Below the pieces are notes generated by a model. It worked only from the letters and a program-made list of their open reading frames with translations. It ran no database searches and was not told the origin of the DNA. Of a DNA stretch of 64,000 bases, positions 1 to 8,500 are shown one piece after another. Where the stretch lies: positions 1 to 64,000 of the forward strand of contig NZ_JACJRF010000003.1 in assembly GCF_014697105.1 (NCBI RefSeq), given 5' to 3'. A program made the position numbers and the translations under genes. This stretch comes from Anabaena subtropica FACHB-260 (GTDB lineage: Bacteria; Cyanobacteriota; Cyanobacteriia; Cyanobacteriales; Nostocaceae). Position 1 is the stretch's first letter, and the number at the start of each line of letters is the position of its first letter.

Positions 1-99
1 TCTTAGGTAGACTACTCATATTTTCTACAACTACTCAACCTGATCTAGATTAAAATCTAGTCCAGATTACTCAAAAGCTCTTTAGATTTTCTTTACGAA

Positions 100-753
100 T
101 CACCTCTTATAAGCTTTATTTTCCTTAGTGATAATTGACTGCGATCGCACTTTTAAAGGTAAAGCTGTTATCCAAGCCTGTCGTTGTTTGCTTTCTAGCG
201 ACTCTGCTATCCGAAAAGGACTATCAGCAGGAGTTTCTACCCATATTTGTGATGTTATTCCTGGCTGGGTCAGTAAAGGTGCATCACTAATCCAAACCAC
301 TGACTGTGGTTTAATCGGTAGCTGCTTTTGCAGGCGATTTTGATTAATTTGAGCAATCCCTTGATAAATAATTAACTCTGCTCGTTGAATATCTGTACCA
401 TAGCGATTGGGGTCAGACACAAAAGGTATTTTCTCTAATACCTTGTCAATATCTGCTTTACTTCTACTCCTAAAATTTATGGGTACTCCCAATTCATTGA
501 CAGTCGATGTTCCTTTTGCATCTAAAACCACATCCCTAGCAAAAGGAACAACATACACAGAATCTCCAGGCTTCAGACTATCTTCAACTATCTGACGTAA
601 GCGAATACGACCCTCATCATTTAAGCCCACGCTTTCTGTCATATCGATTGCCAATACAACATCTCGTCCGCCACCAAAAACAGATACCAAGTTTAAACCG
701 ATTTTTTGTGTAGAACTAAGCGGTTCTCCAGGGGTAATTTGTGTAATTGTCAC
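100..753 (-). CDS. Small von Willebrand factor A (vWA)-like domain protein
   Basis: This 217-residue protein looks like a single vWA domain. A hydrophobic strand (VVLAID) leads into D37-M-T39-E-S41, a variant of the DxSxS metal-binding (MIDAS) motif in which the first serine is threonine. A later strand ends in WISDAP, which fits the third MIDAS loop. The only plausible start is a GTG at 753, because a stop lies four codons upstream in frame. No signal peptide or membrane segment is visible. vWA proteins usually mediate metal-dependent protein contacts, often with a MoxR-type ATPase, but none is adjacent. The partner and role are unknown. It could also be the surviving N-terminal part of a longer protein. 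Confidence 0.65.
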   Translation of the reverse strand: MTITQITPGEPLSSTQKIGLNLVSVFGGGRDVVLAIDMTESVGLNDEGRIRLRQIVEDSLKPGDSVYVVPFARDVVLDAKGTSTVNELGVPINFRSRSKADIDKVLEKIPFVSDPNRYGTDIQRAELIIYQGIAQINQNRLQKQLPIKPQSVVWISDAPLLTQPGITSQIWVETPADSPFRIAESLESKQRQAWITALPLKVRSQSIITKENKAYKR

Positions 754-1149
754 AATCAGAGCAGCCTATCAAGTAAAATATTAGAAACGCATGAATCCTG
801 AGGAAATATAGTTTTGATTAATTTGATTTGTGTAGATATATTAAATATTACTAAGTATTTAGTATATTGTTTGGTGTGTTGAAATCAACCAATAAAAAAC
901 AAATAATTATTGAGCCATTAAAGTAATCTTACTGTAGTACTCGATTATTTTAGCAAAATCTATACACAATCTGTATAGTTGCCATAATCCAGTAATACAA
1001 ATTGCTTCTCGGGAAATATAAATACTTAAAAATAAACTAAATTTTTATTTAAAAACATACTAAATCCCCAATAGTTACTGACAAAGAAGACTATCGGGGG
1101 AAGACAATCTGAAAAATATGATGTAGTTATTATGGCTCATAGAGCCAAA
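754..1149. other. Gene-free AT-rich spacer
   Basis: About 400 bases without a credible open frame. It must contain the promoter of the vWA gene, and near its right end it holds the terminator-like hairpin of the gene that starts at 1398. Nothing else was recognised. Confidence 0.6.
1066..1100 (-). terminator. Probable intrinsic terminator of the 82-residue gene
   Basis: CCCC then ATAGT at the left pairs with ACTAT then GGGG at the right, one mismatch interrupting the stem. On the minus strand the hairpin lies about 50 bases after the stop of the gene at 1150 and is followed by a T-rich stretch, as expected for a terminator. Confidence 0.55.
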
Positions 1150-1398
1150 TTAATGAACACCATAACGATTTTTATAGTATGTCAAAATTTGCTGTACGCG
1201 TTGCCGACTTTCAGAGTTAGCATTTGCTGTCCAACAGATACACAAGCTATCAATTTGACTTTGATAGTAATCAAACTGTTGGGATGATTGGGGAATCAGG
1301 CTCACTTCTACCTCTTCAACTTGACGTAGATGAGCAGCTATCTCTCGATACACGGCTAACGGTAAACCAGCAAATTCGATTTTCTCTTTAGTCTCCAT
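1150..1398 (-). CDS. Conserved-looking small hypothetical protein (82 aa)
   Basis: A short soluble protein, rich in glutamine, serine and charged residues, without signal peptide or membrane segment. It begins two bases after the stop of the lipoprotein gene at 1401, so the two are almost certainly one transcript. A terminator-like hairpin follows. The N-terminal half looks helical (PLAVYREIAAHLRQVEEVEV). The family was not recognised and no function is assigned. Confidence 0.65.
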   Translation of the reverse strand: METKEKIEFAGLPLAVYREIAAHLRQVEEVEVSLIPQSSQQFDYYQSQIDSLCICWTANANSESRQRVQQILTYYKNRYGVH

Positions 1399-1400
1399 CT

Positions 1401-2252
1401 TTATGAGGCTCCAACAGCAGGAAGATTAGTAGTAGGAGTTACCACAGAAATCGGACTACCAGCAGGGTTTGTGTTCCCTGGAGTTGCTCCGATAGGTGCT
1501 TCACCCACCATTCTGGCAACTTCAATACCATATTGTTCCAGAATTACAATCGGATTGGAACCTGCATTCATTTCAATTCGTTTAACCAGCAAACCATTCG
1601 CTAGTCTCTGTCCAGCTTGTACATAACGACTGGCAATTTCGTCAGGTATTTTGATGATGGCTTGGGGTTCTTTCCCCACTATAACTACACCTGTTACCAT
1701 AACGGCTCTAGCTAAATCAGGTTGTGCTGGTGGTGGTAATACCGAAACTAACGTGGGATTAGGGACTACTTGGGGTAAAACCTTAGGTAAAACCGGCATC
1801 AATCTAGGGCTAGATGGTGATTTTGCTACTGGTGTTGTCTTATTTGTAGTCGAAATTGCGTTATTTTTTGGATTTACCGTTTGTGGTCTAGTACCAGGCG
1901 GTAGAGGAGGTAATGAAGGAACTGTTCTAGCAGGTGTATTTGCTGACATTTCAGCAATTGGCTGTCCGATAATTTGAGCAAAGGGGTCAATTCTTCCTTT
2001 AGAAACTATATTTACCCTTTCAGTACCATTGGTCAATTGAATTAAGTTAGGAGTCGTAGAAGCGACTTTGACAGACACGTCGGGAGACACCACAGGATTA
2101 TTGAAGGATTCAGCCTTAACTGGCGCTTTCGCTACAGGCGCAGCAGTTGAGGCGGGGTTAGGATTCTCGGCTTGTTGTGTATCCTCTGTGGCACATCCGG
2201 CGATCGCTACGCTGACAATAGCTGCAATTAAAATTTTTGATTTTCTGCCCAT
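1401..2252 (-). CDS. Proline-rich predicted lipoprotein
   Basis: The 283-residue product starts with a basic N-terminus, a hydrophobic stretch and a lipobox (VAIAGC), so C20 should be lipidated after cleavage by signal peptidase II. A low-complexity region rich in Pro, Ala, Thr and Asn follows to about residue 175. A compact region follows (about 180-250; VTGVVIVGKEPQAIIKIPDE), then a Pro/Ser/Thr tail. The layout suggests an envelope-anchored protein with a flexible spacer. It is cotranscribed with the 82-residue gene and lies downstream of sigF on the same strand. Family not recognised. Confidence 0.7.
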   Translation of the reverse strand: MGRKSKILIAAIVSVAIAGCATEDTQQAENPNPASTAAPVAKAPVKAESFNNPVVSPDVSVKVASTTPNLIQLTNGTERVNIVSKGRIDPFAQIIGQPIAEMSANTPARTVPSLPPLPPGTRPQTVNPKNNAISTTNKTTPVAKSPSSPRLMPVLPKVLPQVVPNPTLVSVLPPPAQPDLARAVMVTGVVIVGKEPQAIIKIPDEIASRYVQAGQRLANGLLVKRIEMNAGSNPIVILEQYGIEVARMVGEAPIGATPGNTNPAGSPISVVTPTTNLPAVGAS

Positions 2253-2416
2253 TAGCCGTTCTCAATAGCTACAGGAAACTGCATTGATGGAAATCAACGA
2301 TACCCGAAATACAAACAGGTATTGTTGTCGTTTCCTTTATAACCTAATTTTGGAAATTTTAAGGGTTATCTTTGGCACTAATAGTTCAGAATAATTGCTG
2401 ATGACTTAGTTGAACT

Positions 2417-3193
2417 TTAATCATCCGCCACACACATGAGGTCTTTTAACAAGTCCAACCCTTTTTTGACTCTTCTAGAAACTGTAACTACGCTGATCCC
2501 CAAGTGTTCTGCTACTTGTTTTTGTGTCAAGTCTTGCAAAAATACACACTCTAAAACTTCACGAGTGCGTTGTTCTAGCTGAAACAATGCTTGTTGTAAG
2601 CGAAGTTGGTCTTCTTGCGCCAACTGAAAACTGCGGTAATGATGATCGGGAACTAATTCTCCCAGGCTAGTAGCTCCTTCTTCACCATCCTGCACGGGTA
2701 CATCTAGACTCAAAGGAGCGCGATTGATCCATGCTAATTTGATTTCCTGCCATTCCTCCGGGGAAATTTCCAGCGCTGTTGCTAATTCCGAGTCAGTTGG
2801 TTGGCGATTGTATTGTTCTCGCAAAGAACGCGAAACACCTATTGCTCGTTGTTGTATCGCTAAGTAGCGCCGGGGAATTCTCACTGTCACACCTTTATCA
2901 CGGAGGTAGTGTTGAATTTCCCCCCGGATATAAGGAATAGCAAAGGAACTAAAAGCATGACCTTTGCCAATTTCAAATCTTTCAATAGCTCTAATTAAAC
3001 CTAAACACCCAACTTGAACCAAATCATCATAGTTTTCCCGGCATTGATTCATCCAGTAGTGAGCTTCTTTTCTCACCAGTCCCAAATTAAGTTTTACCAA
3101 TTGATTCCGAACAGTTTCTGAGCGAGATTGCTGATATTCTCGCAACAACTGCCAAATTTCGTACTTCAGTTCGTTGGTAGCTGTTGTAGGCAT
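2417..3193 (-). CDS. sigF: Group 3 RNA polymerase sigma factor, SigF type
   Basis: The 258-residue protein has the alternative sigma-70 layout of the SigB/SigF/SigG branch. Region 2 contains YDDLVQVGCLGLIRAIERF followed by a FSSFAIPYIRGEIQHYLRD block. Region 3 follows, and region 4 ends in a helix-turn-helix (LTQKQVAEHLGISVVTVSRR). The protein lacks the long region 1 of group 1 and 2 cyanobacterial sigma factors. In cyanobacteria SigF has been linked to motility, pili and envelope or stress functions. In Bacillus-type systems such factors are held by RsbW/SpoIIAB-like kinases; a protein of that fold lies far away in this window at 57047. From memory, sigF also sits next to psbO in Nostoc sp. 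PCC 7120. Confidence 0.9.
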   Translation of the reverse strand: MPTTATNELKYEIWQLLREYQQSRSETVRNQLVKLNLGLVRKEAHYWMNQCRENYDDLVQVGCLGLIRAIERFEIGKGHAFSSFAIPYIRGEIQHYLRDKGVTVRIPRRYLAIQQRAIGVSRSLREQYNRQPTDSELATALEISPEEWQEIKLAWINRAPLSLDVPVQDGEEGATSLGELVPDHHYRSFQLAQEDQLRLQQALFQLEQRTREVLECVFLQDLTQKQVAEHLGISVVTVSRRVKKGLDLLKDLMCVADD

Positions 3194-3880
3194 AGCACCA
3201 TATTTTTGGAGAAAATTATTATTTGAGTAATCGCTTTTAAATGATGCTGCGAGAGATTAAGATCAAAGCAAATTTGATATTATTTGCACTGTGGAAATTT
3301 TTAGTAAATCACAGTTTTTATCATCAAAATGCCAATAATCTGTTAATCGAGCAGAATTTAAATGAGCGACAAAGGCTTTGTATTTTTATTGATTTTTGGT
3401 ATTTTACGTAGCTCAAATAAAGCTACATACAGACAAAATATAAAATTTTTAGTTAAAATTAAAACCGGGATTGTACTTAACTTTATTAACAATTATTCAG
3501 GCTGAATTTCTACTATATTTTTGGCAGTCTTAACATCTTTATTCTCAGTAAAGTTACTAATAGATGAAAGTAAATTCATATGAACTTTAAAACTTGCAAG
3601 TCAAAAAATGTAAATTAAGATAGTGATTATGATTTTAAAAAAAGTCAAGTGTAGTAAGTGCAACACTTAAGGAACTAATTACTACTGAAATAACAGCCAG
3701 TAAGTTTATATATCTTTACAAATAGCTCATGCTTTTCCTTTATACCTCTACATCCTCTTTGAATCGCGATCGCTTTATAGGCAAACTCAAAAAAAAAGGG
3801 CTTATAGCCCTTTTTTTCATTTACTCTTAGAGTATTAAGATGTTACACACTTACCTGAAAGTTTTAGTAATCAAGAGAAT
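3194..3880. other. Gene-free spacer between sigF and psbO
   Basis: A roughly 690-base AT-rich spacer holding the sigF promoter region and the psbO terminator. The minus strand has a 28-codon frame (about 3494-3580) without a ribosome-binding site. No other feature was supported. Confidence 0.6.
3789..3817 (-). terminator. Strong intrinsic terminator downstream of psbO
   Basis: GGGCTATAAGCCC-type hairpin flanked by a long A run on one side and seven T residues on the other. It reads as a terminator in both directions and lies about 65 bases past the psbO stop codon. Confidence 0.85.
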
Positions 3881-4714
3881 TTAGGCACGGTTGGGTTCAA
3901 CACGAGCGTAAAATATCCCCCGAATCTTCACTTCCTTAGGTTCATCCGCGCCTAAATCGGTATCTGAGGGCTGTTCGCTCTCAAAAGTACCAGCAATTTC
4001 ACCACTAGAGCTATCAACTTTAGCTATTTGTAGAGAAATTTTGCCGTTGAGAATTTCAGCGCGCTTAACGTTAGTGCGGGTGAGTTCTTCATCATCGGCT
4101 TGAGCTGGAAGAGCAACCGCATTATCATAGCCGCTAACAACACCGCGACCTTTAGGATCTAGGAATGCAGCACCACGATAGGAAGGTACTTTGAATGTAC
4201 CTTCAAAGTCTGTGGAAGTATTCAGACTGCTTAAACCAGGTTGTGTTTGAGCAACTAAGTTTTTAATGGTGAAGAGGAAGGGTACTCGCTCACCACCGGG
4301 TAGTTGCACAGTAATGGCTTGGAAGTCAAGACCATCTTTTTCCACAAAAGTCAAGCTGTTATCATCATTGAACTTGAGATCACCTGATACCTGATCAATA
4401 GTCGAAGTGTATCGAGTTAACAATTTGCCAGCTACAAATTCTGCGGTTTGGCGTTTATTAGCAGGTTCTTCTTTTACGAAGAAATTGGTTGGTTCCAAGC
4501 AAAGTTCTTTAATGACGTAGGACTGGCTAGAATCCAAAGGAATTGAACCACGGCTTGTTTCTGTCAGTTGGGGACATTTGTTAGCCAAGCCAGTGCCTCG
4601 AATTTGTTCGTAAGTGAGTATATCCTTACCACTAGCTGCTGGAGCGTCACTACAAGCAGTGAGTAGCCCCAAGCATACAGCTAAGAATGCAACAATTAAA
4701 GCGCGATACCTCAT
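3881..4714 (-). CDS. psbO: Photosystem II manganese-stabilising protein PsbO
   Basis: PsbO is the lumenal 33 kDa extrinsic subunit that stabilises the Mn4CaO5 water-oxidising cluster of photosystem II. The start was set to the ATG at 4714, preceded by GAGG with seven-base spacing. It gives a 277-residue precursor beginning MRYRALIVAFLAVCLGLLTACSDAPAA. This hydrophobic leader for thylakoid export also has a lipobox-like TACS. The mature part starts with the typical LTYEQIRGTGLANKCPQL block. It contains the conserved GRGVVSGYDNAVALPA region and two cysteines (in NKCPQ and ELCLE) that form the family disulfide. The longer upstream frame to 4834 adds 40 residues that do not fit the family. Confidence 0.97.
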   Translation of the reverse strand: MRYRALIVAFLAVCLGLLTACSDAPAASGKDILTYEQIRGTGLANKCPQLTETSRGSIPLDSSQSYVIKELCLEPTNFFVKEEPANKRQTAEFVAGKLLTRYTSTIDQVSGDLKFNDDNSLTFVEKDGLDFQAITVQLPGGERVPFLFTIKNLVAQTQPGLSSLNTSTDFEGTFKVPSYRGAAFLDPKGRGVVSGYDNAVALPAQADDEELTRTNVKRAEILNGKISLQIAKVDSSSGEIAGTFESEQPSDTDLGADEPKEVKIRGIFYARVEPNRA

Positions 4715-5175
4715 GATCAACCTCAATGTCAAAAATCGATATATAAATGGTTTGAGCAGATGGATAAGTACATTTTCGTCCAAAGTGGCATCACTACTTA
4801 CTCCAAATAGCGCGAAGATTGGGTTTTGCTTCACGCTTTGCCAATGCTTGTGGTATTGGCAGGGTTGCCCAAGTCGTTCTGTACGTATGTGTTACCACTA
4901 AATACAGCCGATTGCTTTATTAGGGAAATCAGCCAGATCATACGATTTTTTTTAACTCAAAATCAAAGCACTCTAGTCTTGAGTAATTAGCGTTGATCCC
5001 ATCAGGCTTCTTTTGAGGCTGTGTGAAGCGTTACTGCGCCATTTTAGTATTAAAGGTTAGGGATGGCAGATTAGGGATTAGGTACTGGGAAAATGTCTGT
5101 AAATTTGTATTAGAGCAAGAAAGACAGCTATATTCGGTAAGTTTGAGTAGACTTAATTTAAACAGAGAGGGTTGC
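4715..5175. other. Divergent promoter region psbO / small gene
   Basis: A 460-base divergent spacer carrying the psbO promoter (minus) and the upstream region of the small gene at 5176 (plus). Open frames cross it but have no ribosome-binding site and no recognisable protein signal. Confidence 0.5.
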
Positions 5176-5532
5176 ATGAGCAACAAAAGTATTACGGAAT
5201 CAGGACAATTTGCTGATAAATTACAAAAAATTACTACTGTAGTACATGATGCGACTAAAAGTTGTCAAGGAAATACTACGGCTCTTTTACAATTGCTGCG
5301 CCAGTTGGAGCAATTACACAGAGAGATTCGTGATGGAACATTTCAAGAGAGTTTGCCCAATAATCGCCAGCAACTCTACGCTTTACTGAAAGACATTGAG
5401 TCTGAGGGGGGATGGCCATACATTGAACGCATGAGATTGCAAGCTTTTTTAAGAAATTTGTTAGAGGCAGAGATAGAAGAAAATAAGCAAGATGATAGTA
5501 TTGATGATTTGTTAAGTGGCGATCGCTCTTAG
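5176..5532 (+). CDS. Small helical hypothetical protein (118 aa)
   Basis: The start is set to the ATG at 5176 because GAGAGG lies just upstream; the longer frame from 5023 has no such signal. The product is acidic, helical and soluble. Its middle section (ALLQLLRQLEQLHREIRDG, then RQQLYALLKDIESEGGWPYIERMRLQAFLRNLL) looks like a small cyanobacterial family of unknown function. It runs convergently with the giant WD40 gene, with a hairpin between them. No function is assigned. Confidence 0.7.
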   Translation: MSNKSITESGQFADKLQKITTVVHDATKSCQGNTTALLQLLRQLEQLHREIRDGTFQESLPNNRQQLYALLKDIESEGGWPYIERMRLQAFLRNLLEAEIEENKQDDSIDDLLSGDRS

Positions 5533-5542
5533 AACTAGTGCA

Positions 5543-5572
5543 GCTATGCGGAATAGAAAAAGCGTGCATAGC
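5543..5572. terminator. Hairpin between convergent genes
   Basis: GCTATGC pairs perfectly with GCATAGC around a 16-base loop. It sits between the stop at 5532 (plus) and the stop at 5591 (minus) and probably ends both transcripts, although no strong T run follows. Confidence 0.5.
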
Positions 5573-5590
5573 GGATATCATGTATGACTT

Positions 5591-8500
5591 TTAGATATGA
5601 GTGTCGATATCATCACAAAGTAAGCGATCGCCCTCGTCTACATTATTGTTGTGTTTGAGATAATTATTGACCCAACTACAACCACGAGAGAGTAAGTCAT
5701 CAAGATGTAAGTTCCATAAAATAATTGTGTTGTCATCACTAGCTGAAGCTAAAGTTTGCCCATCTGGGCTAAAACCGACACTTAAGACCGCAGCGTGATG
5801 GCCGTTGAGGGTTTTAATCAATTTGCCCTCACGGCTCCATAATTTGACTGTTTTATCCCAATTCGCAGCAGCTAGTACCTCACCATTGGGGCTGAAAGTT
5901 ACGGCATTAACACTGTCGCTGAACCCTCTTAATAAGGTTTGTAACAAAGTTCCATCCCGTCGCCATAACCTCACTGTGTTGTCCCAACCCGCAGAAGCTA
6001 GCAATTGTTCAGTGGGGCTAAAGCTGACACCTAATACCCAGCTATTATGGGGATCAAAAGTTTTGATTAAACTCCCATCAGACCGCCAAAGTTTGATGGT
6101 TTTGTCGTCACTAGCAGAAGCTAAAACTTCTCCATCTGGACTAAAACTGACGCTGTTGACTCGTGCTTCATGCCCCACTAAGGTTTTAAGCAGATTTCCA
6201 TCACGATTCCACAGTTTAATTGTCTTATCCCTACTAGCTGATGCTAATAAATGTCCATCAGGGCTGAAATTAACACTGACGACAGTGTCGCTGTGTCCTG
6301 GGAGAGTTTTCAGGAGAGTTCCATCCAGTCGCCAAAGTTTGATTGTTTTGTCTTCACTGGCAGAGGCTAAAATTTCACCTTTGGGGTCAATACTCACACT
6401 GTGAACTGTGTCTGTATGACCAACCAATGTTTTGTAAAGATGAGCATCAAGTCTACCCTTATTTGATTCTCGTCGCCATAGCTTCACAGTGCGATCGCGA
6501 CTACCCGAAGCCAATATCTGACCATCAGGACTCCACGCAACACTAATAACTCGATCCTCATGCCCCCGCAGAACTGGTAATCTAGGAGCATCTAAACTCC
6601 AAAGTTTGAGACTCTTGTCATAACTTCCTGACACCAGCATTTTATTATCTGGACTGAAAGCCACGCTCACAACAGCATCGCTATGACCCTTAAAAGTTTT
6701 GATTAAGTTGCCACTCTGGCTCCACAGGTTGATACTATTGTCATCACTTGCAGAAGCTAATTGTTTGCTGTCAGAACTGAAACTAAGACTCCAGACTGTA
6801 CTGGTATGTTGCCGTAAAGTTTTATATGCTTGAACTTCTGGGATGTTTTGATTAGTCTCGTCCCATTGCCACATTTGAATTATGTTGTCCCGGTCTGCTG
6901 AAGCTAGTAACTTACCGTCAGGGCTAAAGGTGACAACTGTCACACCCTGTTGATGCCCCGATAAAGTTTTCACCAAACTACCATCCCGCCGCCAGATTTT
7001 TACAGTCTGATCTTCACCTGCTGAGGCAATAAATTGACTATCAGGACTGAAACTAACCCAATTCACAGCACCTTGATGTCCCTTGAGGGTTTTGACTAAG
7101 CTACCGTCCCGATGCCAGATTTTAATAGTTTTATCTTTGCTGGCAGTAGCTAGCAATTCTCCATCAGGACTAAAATTCACGCTATAAATCCAATCTTTAT
7201 GTCGGATGGGATGTTTGGCTACTTCTTGGGAAAATTTTCCTGTTATTGGGTTTTTGTGCCAAATCTGCACTGTTTGGTCGAGACTAGCTGAAGCTAGAGT
7301 CTGACCATCGGGACTAAAACTAACGTTGGTGACAGCACTAGTATGACCTTCCAGGGTTTGGAGTAAAGTCCCGTCAGGTCGCCATAGTTTTACTGTCCGG
7401 TCAGTACTACCTGATGCTAATAACTGCCCATCAGGGCTAAAAGCCACACCCCAGACAATATCACTGTGTCCTTCCAAACGATTTAACTCTGTAACTCCAT
7501 AAACTGCCTGTTGTAAGGCTGTCACCACGCGCATCCGGGTTTCTGGTTGTACTTCCTTGGCTCGTTTGAGTTTTTGCCAAGCTCTTAAACTTTCTAATAA
7601 AGCATCAAATTCTTGGTTGGAGGAAAACAGGGCTTCACTGGATGCGGCGATCGCACTGATTTGCAAATTGGTTTCGCTGGTTTCAGCGCGGATTGTTTGT
7701 AGTTCTGCTGCTCGTTTCTGCACATCGGCTTGCCACCACAAAGAAGCGATCGTGCCGCCCATAATTGCCAACAGAACACCTGCTGCCCGTGCTTCCCGCA
7801 ATCTGCGCCGCAAAACCAAATTGAGATGCTCTTGCGATAATTTTTGGGCTACTTCTGCTTTGTTTTTTTCCGATTTGATTTTCTCTAGTTCAGCAATGAT
7901 GCCATAATCATTTTTCTGCCGAATTGGTTCTACTAAATAATCATGAACTAGCTGGTAGCGATCGCCTAATTCTTCTCGCCAGCACAATATTAAACCTGAA
8001 CCAATTAAAATTTCTAAAATCAACTCCCAACACGAATCAAATTCAGACTTAGCATCAATATTTTTTTCTAAAGCAACTGCCAAATCGGCTTTAGTTTTTA
8101 GCGGGCGTGTACCTTTTTCATCGGTTAACTCATATAATAATTTCCAGCTAAAATCTTCATTCTCTTGACCACAATCTTGAATAACTTCTTCTAACCAGCG
8201 TTCTATAAGTTTTTTTGTCCCACCACACAGTTTGTATTTCTCTAGAGTTGTTATATTTTCTGCTTGTAGCTGTGCGCCTACTATTTGCAATTCAATGGGA
8301 TTAATTTCTCCAGTGTCTCCTGCCAAATTATGTACTAATTCGTTAATTAAATCATCCTTGGCTTCATATTGAGAAGTTTGAGTAAAATAGTGGATAACAG
8401 CTACTGCATCCTCAATGGAAAACTTTCCTAAAAAGTAGCGAATATCTTTATCTAAAATATTCTTATTTATTACATCTAAATCATGACAAGTATCTGGCTG

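Noticed and set aside
3494-3580. 28-codon minus-strand frame beginning MNLLSSISNF between sigF and psbO
   Set aside because: There is no ribosome-binding site, and the frame is too short for a confident call without conservation data.
5805-6404. 199-codon open frame on the strand opposite the WD40 region
   Set aside because: It is a mirror of the regular WD40 repeats, whose codon pattern leaves the opposite strand open. It has no ribosome-binding site.
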